Part shown: piece by piece, positions 8,863 through 16,694 of the stretch
Layout of the letters: every line of letters starts with the position of its first letter
Position numbering within the stretch: the first letter of the stretch is position 1
NCBI GenBank assembly: GCA_902629215.1
Contig: CACOQC010000009.1
Coordinates: 1 to 37,251, forward strand
Length of the DNA: 37,251 bases
Source of the DNA: an uncultured Pelagibacteraceae bacterium
GTDB taxonomy: Bacteria; Pseudomonadota; Alphaproteobacteria; Pelagibacterales; Pelagibacteraceae
Reading direction: 5' to 3'
Program-made: the position numbers and the translations under genes
Notes under the pieces: model-generated
What the model saw: the letters and a program-made list of their open reading frames with translations, nothing else
Database searches by the model: none
What the model was told of the DNA's origin: nothing

Positions 8863-8880
8863 TTATTTGTTAACAAATAA
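8863..8880. repeat. 18-bp perfect palindrome in the aapJ leader
   Basis: The sequence TTATTTGTTAACAAATAA reads identically on both strands. It lies 22-39 bases upstream of the aapJ ATG and directly abuts a second inverted repeat at 8880-8900. It may be an operator for a dimeric regulator or may form an RNA hairpin in the leader. Confidence 0.75.
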
Positions 8881-8900
8881 TTCAAAACATTGTTTTGAAT
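8880..8900. repeat. 21-bp inverted repeat (10-bp arms, 1-bp centre) upstream of aapJ
   Basis: The arms ATTCAAAACA (8880-8889) and TGTTTTGAAT (8891-8900) are perfect reverse complements around a single T. It lies just downstream of the candidate -10 element (8913-8908), at the likely transcription start. It contains CAA-N4-TTG (8883-8892), which resembles a motif I recall being reported for Brucella NtrX; that link is from memory and unverified. Confidence 0.75.
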
Positions 8901-8907
8901 ATTCATA

Positions 8908-8936
8908 ATTTAACCATGTTAAAAAACTGCCTTCAA
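8908..8936 (-). promoter_or_regulatory. Candidate sigma-70 promoter of aapJ
   Basis: On the minus strand TTGAAG (8936-8931) and TTAAAT (8913-8908) are separated by 17 bases. Transcription would begin near 8900, at the edge of the inverted repeat, giving a leader of about 60 bases that contains both repeats. The -35 matches the consensus at four or five of six positions and the -10 at four of six. No sigma-54 element (GG-N10-GC) was seen. Confidence 0.4.
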
Positions 8937-9020
8937 GAGAAATTTAAATGAATTGAGTGATTTAACAAATTTGCGTCAAGATAATTATTTCAAATAAAGT
9001 ATTAGTAAAATTGACAATAA

Positions 9021-9097
9021 TGGCGCGCCCTGAAGGATTCGAACCTACGACCCTCGGTTTAGAAAACCGATGCTCTATCCAGCTGAGCTAAGGGCGC
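9021..9097 (-). tRNA. tRNA-Arg (anticodon TCT), CCA encoded
   Basis: On the minus strand the acceptor strands GCGCCCT and AGGGCGC pair perfectly. The discriminator is G and CCA is encoded (9023-9021). The anticodon stem CGGTT/AACCG encloses a loop with anticodon TCT, which reads AGA/AGG, the favoured Arg codons in AT-rich genomes. The D arm (AGCTCAGCTGGATAGAGC) and the T arm (GGTTCGAATCC) are standard. It lies between trkH and aapJ on their strand, 31 bases after the trkH stop, and could be processed from a trkH read-through transcript. Confidence 0.97.
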
Positions 9098-9128
9098 ATT
9101 TCTAGAATGATACATATACAACAATAAT

Positions 9129-10535
9129 TTAACTTTTAAAAAGAAATTTTTTAATTAAAAGTAAGATTGTTAATAACTCAATCCTTCCTATAATCATAAA
9201 TAGAATAAGACTATATTTTGTAAGAAAATGTAGATTGTTAAAATCAAAATCATTTAAACCATAGATAGAAGAATTTACAGTATTCATTAAAGTTAATATT
9301 GATAGCTTAAATGAACTTTCAAATGAAATGCCACTTATACTTAATAATGAGGTTAGAATAAATAATGATAAAATAAAGATTAAAATATTTAAAAAATATT
9401 TATTAATTTCATTAAAATCAAAATTAATTTTAGTAAATAATAGCTTGTTTATAAAAATATTCTTAGGTTTGCTAAAAGATAAAATTTGATTAAGAGAATA
9501 CTTAAATAACGAATAAATTTTTATAAATCTTAATCCTGAACTAGTAGAAAAAAAAGAACCTCCAATAATAACTAAAATCAAAAATATAAATGTTAAATTT
9601 TCTTGGTTTGTTTCTAAAGAAAAACCTATATTAGAAATGCTACTTGATATAGATAAAAGATTTGAAGAAAAATCGTTATTATAACTAAAAAATAGAAAAA
9701 AAATTGAAATTATAAAAACTAAGTAAATAATTAAATGAAGATCTTCATAAAAGAAATTAAGATTTTTATTTTTAAAAAAGATTAAATTGTAACTAAAAAA
9801 AATACTAAAAAAGGATGTTAGCATTAATAAAGAAAGCACTATAATTTGGGAATTTTGTTTTAATATAACAGAAAGATCATTGACAGGTAAAAACCCACCT
9901 GAAGAAATTAAAGTAAAGGCTAAATTCAAAGAATTAAAAGATCTTATTGAAAAAATATTCAAAATTAAAAAAATGATTAAAGTCAGAACTGAGTATAGTA
10001 AAAATATTTTTATTGCTTGTTTAAAAATTTCTGAACTATCAAAAGAAATAAAATTTGTTAATGTTTTTTTGAAATTTTCATCATAAATATCTATCAAAAG
10101 TATTATTGAAAAAAGAAAATAAAGTCCACCTAACCATTGAGTTGAGGATCTCCATAAAATTAAACTTTGATCTATATGTTTAATGTTTTCAAAAATGCTA
10201 AATCCTGTAGACGTAAAACCTGATATAGCTTCAAAATATGAATTTAAAAAAGTTAAATTGTAAATACTAAAATAAAATGGAATAGATAAAATACATGGTA
10301 TAATTAGATACCCTAAGAATACAGTCAAAATTTTATCAAAGATTGAAATTTTTTTTTTAAAAAACTTAATGTTGTAAAATATTATCGAAATTAATAATGA
10401 TATAATTAAACTATAATAGTAAGTATTTAAATTGAGATATAGATTTAAATAATAAGAATAAATAATATTAAAAAAAGATAAGATAGAAATTAATCCGAAA
10501 AAAAAACTTAAATATCTAATTTGAATTCCAAACAT
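9129..10535 (-). CDS. trkH: Trk-type potassium uptake, membrane subunit TrkH
   Basis: TrkH forms the K+ translocating dimer in the inner membrane, gated by TrkA. The 468-residue protein is almost entirely hydrophobic segments with the four-fold pore-loop layout. Recognisable elements are SGFTSTGFS (first filter), WRSSTQWLGG, SSGGF (second filter), SNIGFS (third filter), GGSFFSTSSGLRFIKIY, NSSIYGL (fourth filter) and the terminal GRIELLTILLL. The filter glycines are present. The sequence is very divergent and Phe/Ile/Leu-rich. It starts four bases after the trkA stop, so the two subunits are co-expressed. The Trk/Ktr assignment is firm; cation specificity is inferred from the family. Confidence 0.92.
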   Translation of the reverse strand: MFGIQIRYLSFFFGLISILSFFNIIYSYYLNLYLNLNTYYYSLIISLLISIIFYNIKFFKKKISIFDKILTVFLGYLIIPCILSIPFYFSIYNLTFLNSYFEAISGFTSTGFSIFENIKHIDQSLILWRSSTQWLGGLYFLFSIILLIDIYDENFKKTLTNFISFDSSEIFKQAIKIFLLYSVLTLIIFLILNIFSIRSFNSLNLAFTLISSGGFLPVNDLSVILKQNSQIIVLSLLMLTSFFSIFFSYNLIFFKNKNLNFFYEDLHLIIYLVFIISIFFLFFSYNNDFSSNLLSISSSISNIGFSLETNQENLTFIFLILVIIGGSFFSTSSGLRFIKIYSLFKYSLNQILSFSKPKNIFINKLLFTKINFDFNEINKYFLNILIFILSLFILTSLLSISGISFESSFKLSILTLMNTVNSSIYGLNDFDFNNLHFLTKYSLILFMIIGRIELLTILLLIKKFLFKS

Positions 10536-10539
10536 TAAA

Positions 10540-11931
10540 TTATACAGAGCTTAATCTAAAAATATTCTCAACCAAAGATATTGAGTCTTTTTTAACAATA
10601 AAAACAACTCTATCATCTTTTTTAAAAATAAAATTAGATCTTGGTATAATAATTTTTTTATCTCTAAGTACAGCTCCAATTCTTGATTCTTCCGGAAGAT
10701 TTGAATTTTTTATTTCTTTATTGATCAACTCTGATGTTTCAATAATTTCTGCTTCGATAACCTCATACTCACCATTAGAAATTGTATAAGCATTTTCAAT
10801 TGTTCCTTTGTGAATATGTTTTAAAATACTTGAAACAGTCGTCATTCTTGGATCAATTAAATCATCAATTTTTAAAGAAGATTGAAGTAATGAATAATTG
10901 GGTTTATTTGTTAAAGCCATAGTTCGTTTATCATCAAAATTTTTTTTATCTTTAGTAAATTTTTCAACTAAAACACTCACCATTAAATTATCTTCATCAT
11001 CATTAGTTAATGCTAAGACAGTTTCTGCCTCTTCTAAATTAGCCTCTGTTAAAACTTCTTCGTCTAAACCATCTCCATTTATTACAATTGTATCATTAAG
11101 TTCATTTGCTAAGTATTCAGCTCGATTTTTGTTTTTTTCTACAATTTTAACTCTTACTGTTTCTAAAGTTTCCTCTATATTTTTTGCTAAGTTAAAACCA
11201 ATATTTCCACCACCAATAATCAATATTTTTTTTGATATTTTTTCTGAATGACTAAAAGCTTCTAATGTTTCAGACATTTGTGATGAATTAATAATTACGT
11301 AAATTTTGTCATCATTTTGTACAAAGTCTGTTTTCTTCGGTATAAAAAATTTTTCATTTCTATTAATTCCAATTATATTTGCTTCAAGTTTAGGATTTTT
11401 TTTTGTTAATTCATTAAATTTTATTCCAATTGATTTGCAATCTTTTTTAATTAAAATTTCTAATAATCTTATTTTATTATCAGCAAATGGGACACTATCT
11501 AAAGCACCTGGTGCTTCTAATTTTCTTTGTATTGATTTTGCTATTTCAATTTCAGGTGAAATAATTACATCAATTGGCAAGTTTTCTTTATTATAAACCC
11601 TTGTAAATTTAGGATTTAAATAATCCTGTGATCTTATTCTTGCAATTTTTTTAGGAATATTAAAAATTGAGAATGAAATTTGACAAATTAACATATTAAT
11701 TTCATCATTTCTTGTTACTGCTATGATCATATCTGTTTCTGAAGCATTAGCTTTTTCAAGAATTGATGGATATGTGGCTTTTCCAACAATAGCTTTAACA
11801 TCCAAGCTATCGTTAATTTTTTGAATATCATCACTAGATTGATCAATTACAGTGATAGAATGACCTTGCTCACTTAATAATTTTGCAATAGTAAAACCTA
11901 CTCTTCCAGCGCCACAAATAATGATATTCAT
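10540..11931 (-). CDS. trkA: Trk potassium uptake, NAD-binding regulatory subunit TrkA
   Basis: TrkA is a peripheral cytoplasmic protein that binds nucleotides and gates TrkH. The 463 residues have the usual duplicated structure. The first RCK_N Rossmann domain starts MNIIICGAGRVGFTIAKLL, with an acidic VIDQ end to its second strand. A first RCK_C domain follows. The second Rossmann domain starts at ILIIGGGNIGFNLAKNIE, and a second RCK_C domain ends the protein (LRDKKIIIPRSNFIFKKDDR). It starts one base after the ntrX stop. The ntrY-ntrX-trkA order is widely conserved in Alphaproteobacteria, which supports both identities. Confidence 0.96.
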   Translation of the reverse strand: MNIIICGAGRVGFTIAKLLSEQGHSITVIDQSSDDIQKINDSLDVKAIVGKATYPSILEKANASETDMIIAVTRNDEINMLICQISFSIFNIPKKIARIRSQDYLNPKFTRVYNKENLPIDVIISPEIEIAKSIQRKLEAPGALDSVPFADNKIRLLEILIKKDCKSIGIKFNELTKKNPKLEANIIGINRNEKFFIPKKTDFVQNDDKIYVIINSSQMSETLEAFSHSEKISKKILIIGGGNIGFNLAKNIEETLETVRVKIVEKNKNRAEYLANELNDTIVINGDGLDEEVLTEANLEEAETVLALTNDDEDNLMVSVLVEKFTKDKKNFDDKRTMALTNKPNYSLLQSSLKIDDLIDPRMTTVSSILKHIHKGTIENAYTISNGEYEVIEAEIIETSELINKEIKNSNLPEESRIGAVLRDKKIIIPRSNFIFKKDDRVVFIVKKDSISLVENIFRLSSV

Positions 11932-11932
11932 T

Positions 11933-13288
11933 TTAATTAAATTCTTTAATACCCAAACCTTTTAATTTTCTATGAAGTGCACTTCTTTCCATTCCAACAA
12001 AGCTTGCTGTTTTTGAAATATTTCCATTAAATTTTTTTAGTTGAATAGTTAGATACTCTTTTTCAAATTTTTCTCTAGCTTCTTTTAGGGGTATAGAAAG
12101 ATTATTTTCTGTGATTTTATCAGTAAAACCATCATTTTTTAATGATTCTTTAATAATATTAGATATTTTTTCTTTTGAATCAGGTTGTAAAATTGCAATT
12201 CTTTCAATTAAATTTCTCAATTCTCTAACATTGCCTTGCCAGTTGTGATTTAAGATATAAGTATCATTATTATCAATTTCTAATTCTTTTATATTATAAT
12301 TTTCTGAAATTTTTTTAGAGAAATATTTTATCAACAAAGGAATATCAGAAATTCTCTCATTTAATGGTTTAATATTAATCTCAAAAACACTAAGTCTGTG
12401 ATATAGATCCTCTCTAAAATTACCTATGATAATTTCTTCTTTGAGATCTTTACTTGAGGAGCAAATCAATCTTACATCAACATTAATATCATTATTTCCA
12501 TTTAATCTTTTAAATTTTTGATCTGTTAAAACTCTTAATATTTTTGATTGAATTGCTAATGGAATTTCTGAAACTTGATCTATCAATAAAGTCCCTTGAT
12601 TAGCTTTTTCCAAAGCACCATAAGATATAGATCCGTCTTTTTTTTCTTCCCCAAACAGTTCTTGCTCGTATTTATTTGCATCCAGTAAAGCACCATTTAA
12701 AATTATAAATTGCTTATTGTTTCTTTTTGATTTTTTATGAATTTTTCTTGCAATTAGTTCTTTTCCAGATCCTGATGGACCATTTATTAATACTCTGCTC
12801 TCAGTTATTGAAATTTTATCTATTTGATCTTTTATATTTGAGATATTCTTGCTTTCTCCAATTAATTCATAAGATGAAAATAATTTATTCTCATAATCTC
12901 TATTCTGTGATTTCAAATTCAAATTCTCGACTGCTCTTTTAATAAAATTTAACAAGCGATTTTGATCAAAAGGTTTTTCTATAAATTCAAAGGCGCCGTG
13001 CTTAAGTGAATTAACTGCCATTTCTACATTTGCATGACCAGTAATAATTATTACGGGCACATCTTTATTCGTAGACTTAATATGAGATAATAATTCAATT
13101 CCATCATTTTCACCCTTATCAAGTTTCACATCTAAAATTGCCACATCTGGCATTTTTTTATCAATTTCACTTAAAGCTTGATTGTAATTTGCAGCAAGTC
13201 TCGTTTTATAACCGGCGTCAATTATAAGATCATTTAAAATGTTTCTTATATCAGCGTTGTCATCAACTATTAAAATTTCAATTGCCAT
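11933..13288 (-). CDS. ntrX: Nitrogen-regulation response regulator NtrX (divergent AAA+ domain)
   Basis: This DNA-binding response regulator pairs with NtrY. Receiver domain 1-120: acidic pocket D9/D10, phospho-acceptor D53 in AILDVKL, T83 and K105. AAA+ domain about 140-370: Walker A GPSGSGKE (170-177), Walker B LLIDQVSEIP with D237 but Gln at 238 where the catalytic Glu normally stands, arginine-finger region REDLYHRL and sensor II NWQGNVRELRNLIER. The sigma-54-contacting GAFTGA loop is absent: after ELFGEEK the chain reads KDGSISYGALEKA. A Fis-type helix-turn-helix ends the protein (FNGNISKTASFVGMERSALH). NtrX of other alphaproteobacteria, as I recall, also lacks GAFTGA. It probably acts as an ordinary DNA-binding activator or repressor. 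It overlaps ntrY by 11 bases. Confidence 0.95.
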   Translation of the reverse strand: MAIEILIVDDNADIRNILNDLIIDAGYKTRLAANYNQALSEIDKKMPDVAILDVKLDKGENDGIELLSHIKSTNKDVPVIIITGHANVEMAVNSLKHGAFEFIEKPFDQNRLLNFIKRAVENLNLKSQNRDYENKLFSSYELIGESKNISNIKDQIDKISITESRVLINGPSGSGKELIARKIHKKSKRNNKQFIILNGALLDANKYEQELFGEEKKDGSISYGALEKANQGTLLIDQVSEIPLAIQSKILRVLTDQKFKRLNGNNDINVDVRLICSSSKDLKEEIIIGNFREDLYHRLSVFEINIKPLNERISDIPLLIKYFSKKISENYNIKELEIDNNDTYILNHNWQGNVRELRNLIERIAILQPDSKEKISNIIKESLKNDGFTDKITENNLSIPLKEAREKFEKEYLTIQLKKFNGNISKTASFVGMERSALHRKLKGLGIKEFN

Positions 13289-15065
13289 AAAGTTTAAATT
13301 TAATTTCTATTTTTGCACCGTCTTTAATTGAATAGAATTCAAGTTCACCATGATGATCATTTATAATTTTATTAACTATTGATAAACCTAAACCAGTTCC
13401 ATTTTTTTTAGTTGTATAATAAGGGTTCAATATATCTTTTATATTATTATTTTGACTAAATCCTATACCATTATCAATAAGTATGATTTTAATATGGTCA
13501 TTATTATTAGAAATTTCAATTGAAATTTTCTTATTAAAATTAGGGTTTTTTTCAAATTTTTGTTGAATACTCTCTATAGAATTTTTGATTAAATTAAAAA
13601 AAACTCTTCCAATTTGTTCTTTATCACATTCAAATAAAATCTTTTTTTCATTATTTATAAAATTGATATTTATCGATTTATCGATTTCATTTAATAATTT
13701 GATATTTTCTTCTAAAATTTTTATTAAGTCGTTATTTTTCAAAATTGGTTTTGGCATTCTAGCAAAATCAGAAAATTCATTAACTAGATTTTCAATTTGT
13801 TTTATTTGATTGTTTATGATTTTTAAATTTTCCTTAAATTGGTTCTGATCAGAATCTGAAATTTGATCTGAATATTTATTTTTTATTCTATCGATGGTTA
13901 ATTGAATTGGTGTCAGTGGATTTTTTATTTCATGTGCTAACTTTCTTGCTAGACTTCCCCAAGCTTCATATCTTTCATTAATGATTAATTTTTCTTGTTG
14001 AGTTTTTAGTCTACTAATCATTAAATTAAAATTTTTATTTAAAATTTCCATATCTCTATCAGTTTTAATTTCTGGTACTTTTGTATTTAAATTTCCTTGA
14101 CCTATTGAAGTAGAGGCTAAAATTAAATTATTAATTGATCTAAAAAATCTTGAAGAAAATCTTATTGCAATAGTAATTGAGATAAAAAGTAATAAGGTCA
14201 CAATTATAATATAAATTAAGGCAAAAGAAATTTTTATTCCGGTGTTTCTTTCTTCAACATTATAATAAAAATTTATTGCCTCTTGAGACTCATTTAAATA
14301 ATTTGAAATATCCTTATCTAAATATTTTACAACATACAAAAATCTATTTTCAAAAGCTTGTAATCTAATTATTGCCGCTGAAATATTTTGTGGCGCATTT
14401 ATTATCTTTAGTGGTCTATCATCTTCTAAAACTAATTTTAAAGCTTTATCAATTGGTGGTTTATATTCATTTAAGTTTTCAATTGTTGAGAATAAAAGTT
14501 TTTTATTTTGATCAATAATATGAATTTCATCTAAATTTCTGATAAGTTTTTGAGTTCTTAAAAATCTCAAATATTCATTAAAATCATCATTCAAAAATTT
14601 TGCACTTTTATTTGTATCGAATGCTACTAATATTATATCAGCTTCCACTTTATTTCTTACTTCTTGAACATAATTTTTTGCAAGTTCATAAGAATTATTT
14701 ACAACAGTTGTAACCTTTTTATCGAAGTATTTTTCTAGTGCGAATGAGAATAAAAATAATGAAAATATTGAAATTAAAATTGATGGTATTAAAGTGAATA
14801 ATGAAAAATATGTTATATATTTTTTATTTGAAGTAAGACCATCTTTATCAATATCGTTTTTAATTGATTTTTTTATTTCAAAAAAAATAAATATAAATAA
14901 TAAAAAAAGTAATAAAATATTTAGAATTAATAAAAATTGTAAATTATTTTGATTTAATTCAATAAAACTTCTATCAATGAATGTTAAAAATGTTAAAAAA
15001 CCAATAAATAGTGTGATACTAGATAGAATAATAATGAATATATTTTTTTTCAAAAATTCTAACAT
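13278..15065 (-). CDS. ntrY: Nitrogen-regulation sensor histidine kinase NtrY (no visible PAS domain)
   Basis: This inner-membrane kinase phosphorylates NtrX. Membrane segments lie near 7-30, 41-62, 85-110 and 277-301, with an extracytoplasmic region of about 165 residues between the last two. A HAMP linker covers about 300-354. The HisKA helix follows with H378 in LARKLAHEIKNPLTPIQ. The ATPase domain shows the N box NLIKNSIESI (491-500), DNGIGF (531-536) and GTGLGLSIV (556-564). Typical NtrY proteins are over 700 residues with a PAS domain between HAMP and HisKA; here HAMP passes almost directly into HisKA and the total is 595. The start lies 26 bases from the divergent ispDF start. A TATAAT (15079-15074) eight bases before the ATG suggests a leaderless message. 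Confidence 0.93.
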   Translation of the reverse strand: MLEFLKKNIFIIILSSITLFIGFLTFLTFIDRSFIELNQNNLQFLLILNILLLFLLFIFIFFEIKKSIKNDIDKDGLTSNKKYITYFSLFTLIPSILISIFSLFLFSFALEKYFDKKVTTVVNNSYELAKNYVQEVRNKVEADIILVAFDTNKSAKFLNDDFNEYLRFLRTQKLIRNLDEIHIIDQNKKLLFSTIENLNEYKPPIDKALKLVLEDDRPLKIINAPQNISAAIIRLQAFENRFLYVVKYLDKDISNYLNESQEAINFYYNVEERNTGIKISFALIYIIIVTLLLFISITIAIRFSSRFFRSINNLILASTSIGQGNLNTKVPEIKTDRDMEILNKNFNLMISRLKTQQEKLIINERYEAWGSLARKLAHEIKNPLTPIQLTIDRIKNKYSDQISDSDQNQFKENLKIINNQIKQIENLVNEFSDFARMPKPILKNNDLIKILEENIKLLNEIDKSININFINNEKKILFECDKEQIGRVFFNLIKNSIESIQQKFEKNPNFNKKISIEISNNNDHIKIILIDNGIGFSQNNNIKDILNPYYTTKKNGTGLGLSIVNKIINDHHGELEFYSIKDGAKIEIKFKLYGN

Positions 15066-15073
15066 GATTTAGA

Positions 15074-15081
15074 ATTATAGT
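15074..15081. promoter_or_regulatory. Overlapping divergent -10 elements of ntrY and ispDF
   Basis: The divergent starts at 15065 and 15092 are only 26 bases apart. ATTATAGT at 15074-15081 contains a perfect TATAAT on the minus strand (15079-15074) and TATAGT on the plus strand (15076-15081). The distances to the ATGs (8 and 10 bases) predict leaders of 0-4 bases in both directions. The -35 regions would lie inside the opposite genes and are weak. No ribosome binding site is seen for either gene. Confidence 0.45.
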
Positions 15082-15091
15082 ATTTAAATAA

Positions 15092-16198
15092 ATGAACAAC
15101 TATTTTGTAATATTGGCAGCTGGAAAAAGTAAGAGATTTCATAAAAAAATAGCAAAACAATTCTATAATTATAAGAATAAAGAAATTATTGATCATTCAA
15201 TAACAAAATCATTAAATTCAAAGCTTTTTAAGAAAATATTGATTGTTGCAAATAATTTAAATCATTTAAAAAGAAAGAAATATCCTAAAACTATAAATAT
15301 AATTAAAGGTGGTAAAGAAAGATCAGACTCTTCCTTAATAGCTTTAAAATATCTCCAAAAATATAAACCAAGAAATGTATTTATCCATGATGCGGCAAGA
15401 CCAAATTTTTCAATAAAACTTCTAAAAAAAATATCAAAAAGTTTGAAGAAAAATAAAGCTGTTGTACCAATTACCTTTTCTAAAGACTCAATTAAATATA
15501 AAATTAAAGATCAAATATTCAATCTTAATAAGAATAGTTTACTATTAACCCAAACACCGCAAGCTTTTCGATTTAAAGATTTATATAATCTAGCAATTAA
15601 TGAAAAAAATAAAGTAAGCGATGAAGCCACTCTCTTTATTAATAACAATATTAAAATTAAATTCATAACTGGAGAAAATAAGAATAACAAAATTACATAC
15701 TTTAATGACGTTGAAACCTCCAAAACGTATTTTGGCATAGGTTTTGATATCCATAAACTTATCAAAAATAAAAGTCTTTATCTTGGTGGAGTAAAAATTC
15801 CTTTTCATTCTGGCCTCAAAGGACATTCAGATGGAGATGTAATTTTACACGCGATAATTGATGCAATTTTAGGTGCTACAAGCAAAAAAGATATTGGTAC
15901 TTATTTTCCAAACACAAAGAAATTTAAAAATATAAGATCTCCCAAAATGTTAAAACCAATTATAGAAAATCTTTATAAATCTAATTTTTTTATTAATAAC
16001 CTTGATATAAACTTAATTTGTGAACAACCTAAAGTTTCAAAATATCGAAACAAAATAATCAATTCAATATCAAGCCTGACAACCTTAAATACAGATCAAA
16101 TTAATTTAAAAGGTAAAACAGTAGAAAAATTAGGTTTAATAGGAAAAGAAAAAGCAATTGCTTGTGAAGTAATAATTTCAATTACAAAATATGATTAG
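15092..16198 (+). CDS. ispDF: Bifunctional IspD/IspF of the MEP isoprenoid pathway
   Basis: One 368-residue polypeptide carries two non-consecutive steps of the methylerythritol phosphate pathway. Residues 1 to about 205 are the IspD cytidylyltransferase, with FVILAAGKSKRF, the lysine in KIAKQFYNY, GGKERSDSS, VFIHDAARPNFS and LLTQTPQAFR. From about 212 the IspF cyclodiphosphate synthase follows, with FDIHKL and GHSDGDVILHAIIDA (metal ligands), KDIGTYFPNT and, near the end, GKTVEKLGLIGKEKAIA. The fusion is common in Alphaproteobacteria and Epsilonproteobacteria. It is the first gene of the plus-strand unit ispDF-pgpA-cinA, overlapping pgpA by 8 bases. No ribosome binding site precedes the ATG. 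Confidence 0.96.
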   Translation: MNNYFVILAAGKSKRFHKKIAKQFYNYKNKEIIDHSITKSLNSKLFKKILIVANNLNHLKRKKYPKTINIIKGGKERSDSSLIALKYLQKYKPRNVFIHDAARPNFSIKLLKKISKSLKKNKAVVPITFSKDSIKYKIKDQIFNLNKNSLLLTQTPQAFRFKDLYNLAINEKNKVSDEATLFINNNIKIKFITGENKNNKITYFNDVETSKTYFGIGFDIHKLIKNKSLYLGGVKIPFHSGLKGHSDGDVILHAIIDAILGATSKKDIGTYFPNTKKFKNIRSPKMLKPIIENLYKSNFFINNLDINLICEQPKVSKYRNKIINSISSLTTLNTDQINLKGKTVEKLGLIGKEKAIACEVIISITKYD

Positions 16199-16694
16199 AA
16201 CTTTAAACACATTATTTGTCACAATGTTTGGTTTAGGAAAAATTCCAAAAATTCCTGGAACTTTTGGATCATTAGCTTCAATAATTTTACTTTATATATT
16301 TTTCCACATATTAGATTTGTCTTCAAACTCAATATTAATATTTTTAATCATCATTTTTATTTTTTCTTTTTCAGCAGTTGCTATTTACATCAAAGATAAT
16401 GAAAACAAGGACCCAAAAGAAGTAATTATTGATGAATTTATTGGTCAATCTATACCTATTTATCTTTATGAAATTTCACATGGAACAGAAAAAACATCTG
16501 ACGAGGCTATAATTTTCTATGTCATTTGTTTTGTATTATTTAGATTTTTTGACATATTAAAACCATTTCCAGTTAGTTATTTTGATAAGAATTTCAAAAA
16601 TAGTTTTGGTGTAATCATGGATGATATTTGCGCTGGTTTTTATGTTGTTTTATCTTTAATTTGTTTTATGGTTTTAAGTAGTTATTTTATTTAA
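16191..16694 (+). CDS. pgpA: Phosphatidylglycerophosphatase A
   Basis: PgpA removes the phosphate from phosphatidylglycerol phosphate at the inner membrane to make phosphatidylglycerol. The 167-residue protein has the family signature GLGKIPKIPGTFGSLAS near the N-terminus, the acidic motif VIIDEFIGQSIP in the middle, and FRFFDILKPFPVSYFD then GVIMDDICAGFY near the C-terminus. Three or four hydrophobic segments fit a membrane protein. It overlaps ispDF by 8 bases and shares one base with the cinA start (TAATG). Confidence 0.93.
   Translation: MIRTLNTLFVTMFGLGKIPKIPGTFGSLASIILLYIFFHILDLSSNSILIFLIIIFIFSFSAVAIYIKDNENKDPKEVIIDEFIGQSIPIYLYEISHGTEKTSDEAIIFYVICFVLFRFFDILKPFPVSYFDKNFKNSFGVIMDDICAGFYVVLSLICFMVLSSYFI

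Noticed and set aside
8842..9020. Possible sigma-54 promoter for the aap operon next to ntrYX
   Set aside because: No GG-N10-GC element was found in the leader on the minus strand, and NtrX lacks the GAFTGA loop needed for sigma-54 activation.
10898..11251. 117-codon plus-strand frame opposite trkA (also 96 codons at 11306-11596)
   Set aside because: They lie fully inside trkA, whose two RCK units are clear. The translations are Ser/Phe/Lys-rich without domains.
15511..15826. Two overlapping minus-strand frames (84 and 78 codons) inside ispDF
   Set aside because: The ispDF domains run uninterrupted through this region; the frames have no recognisable motif.
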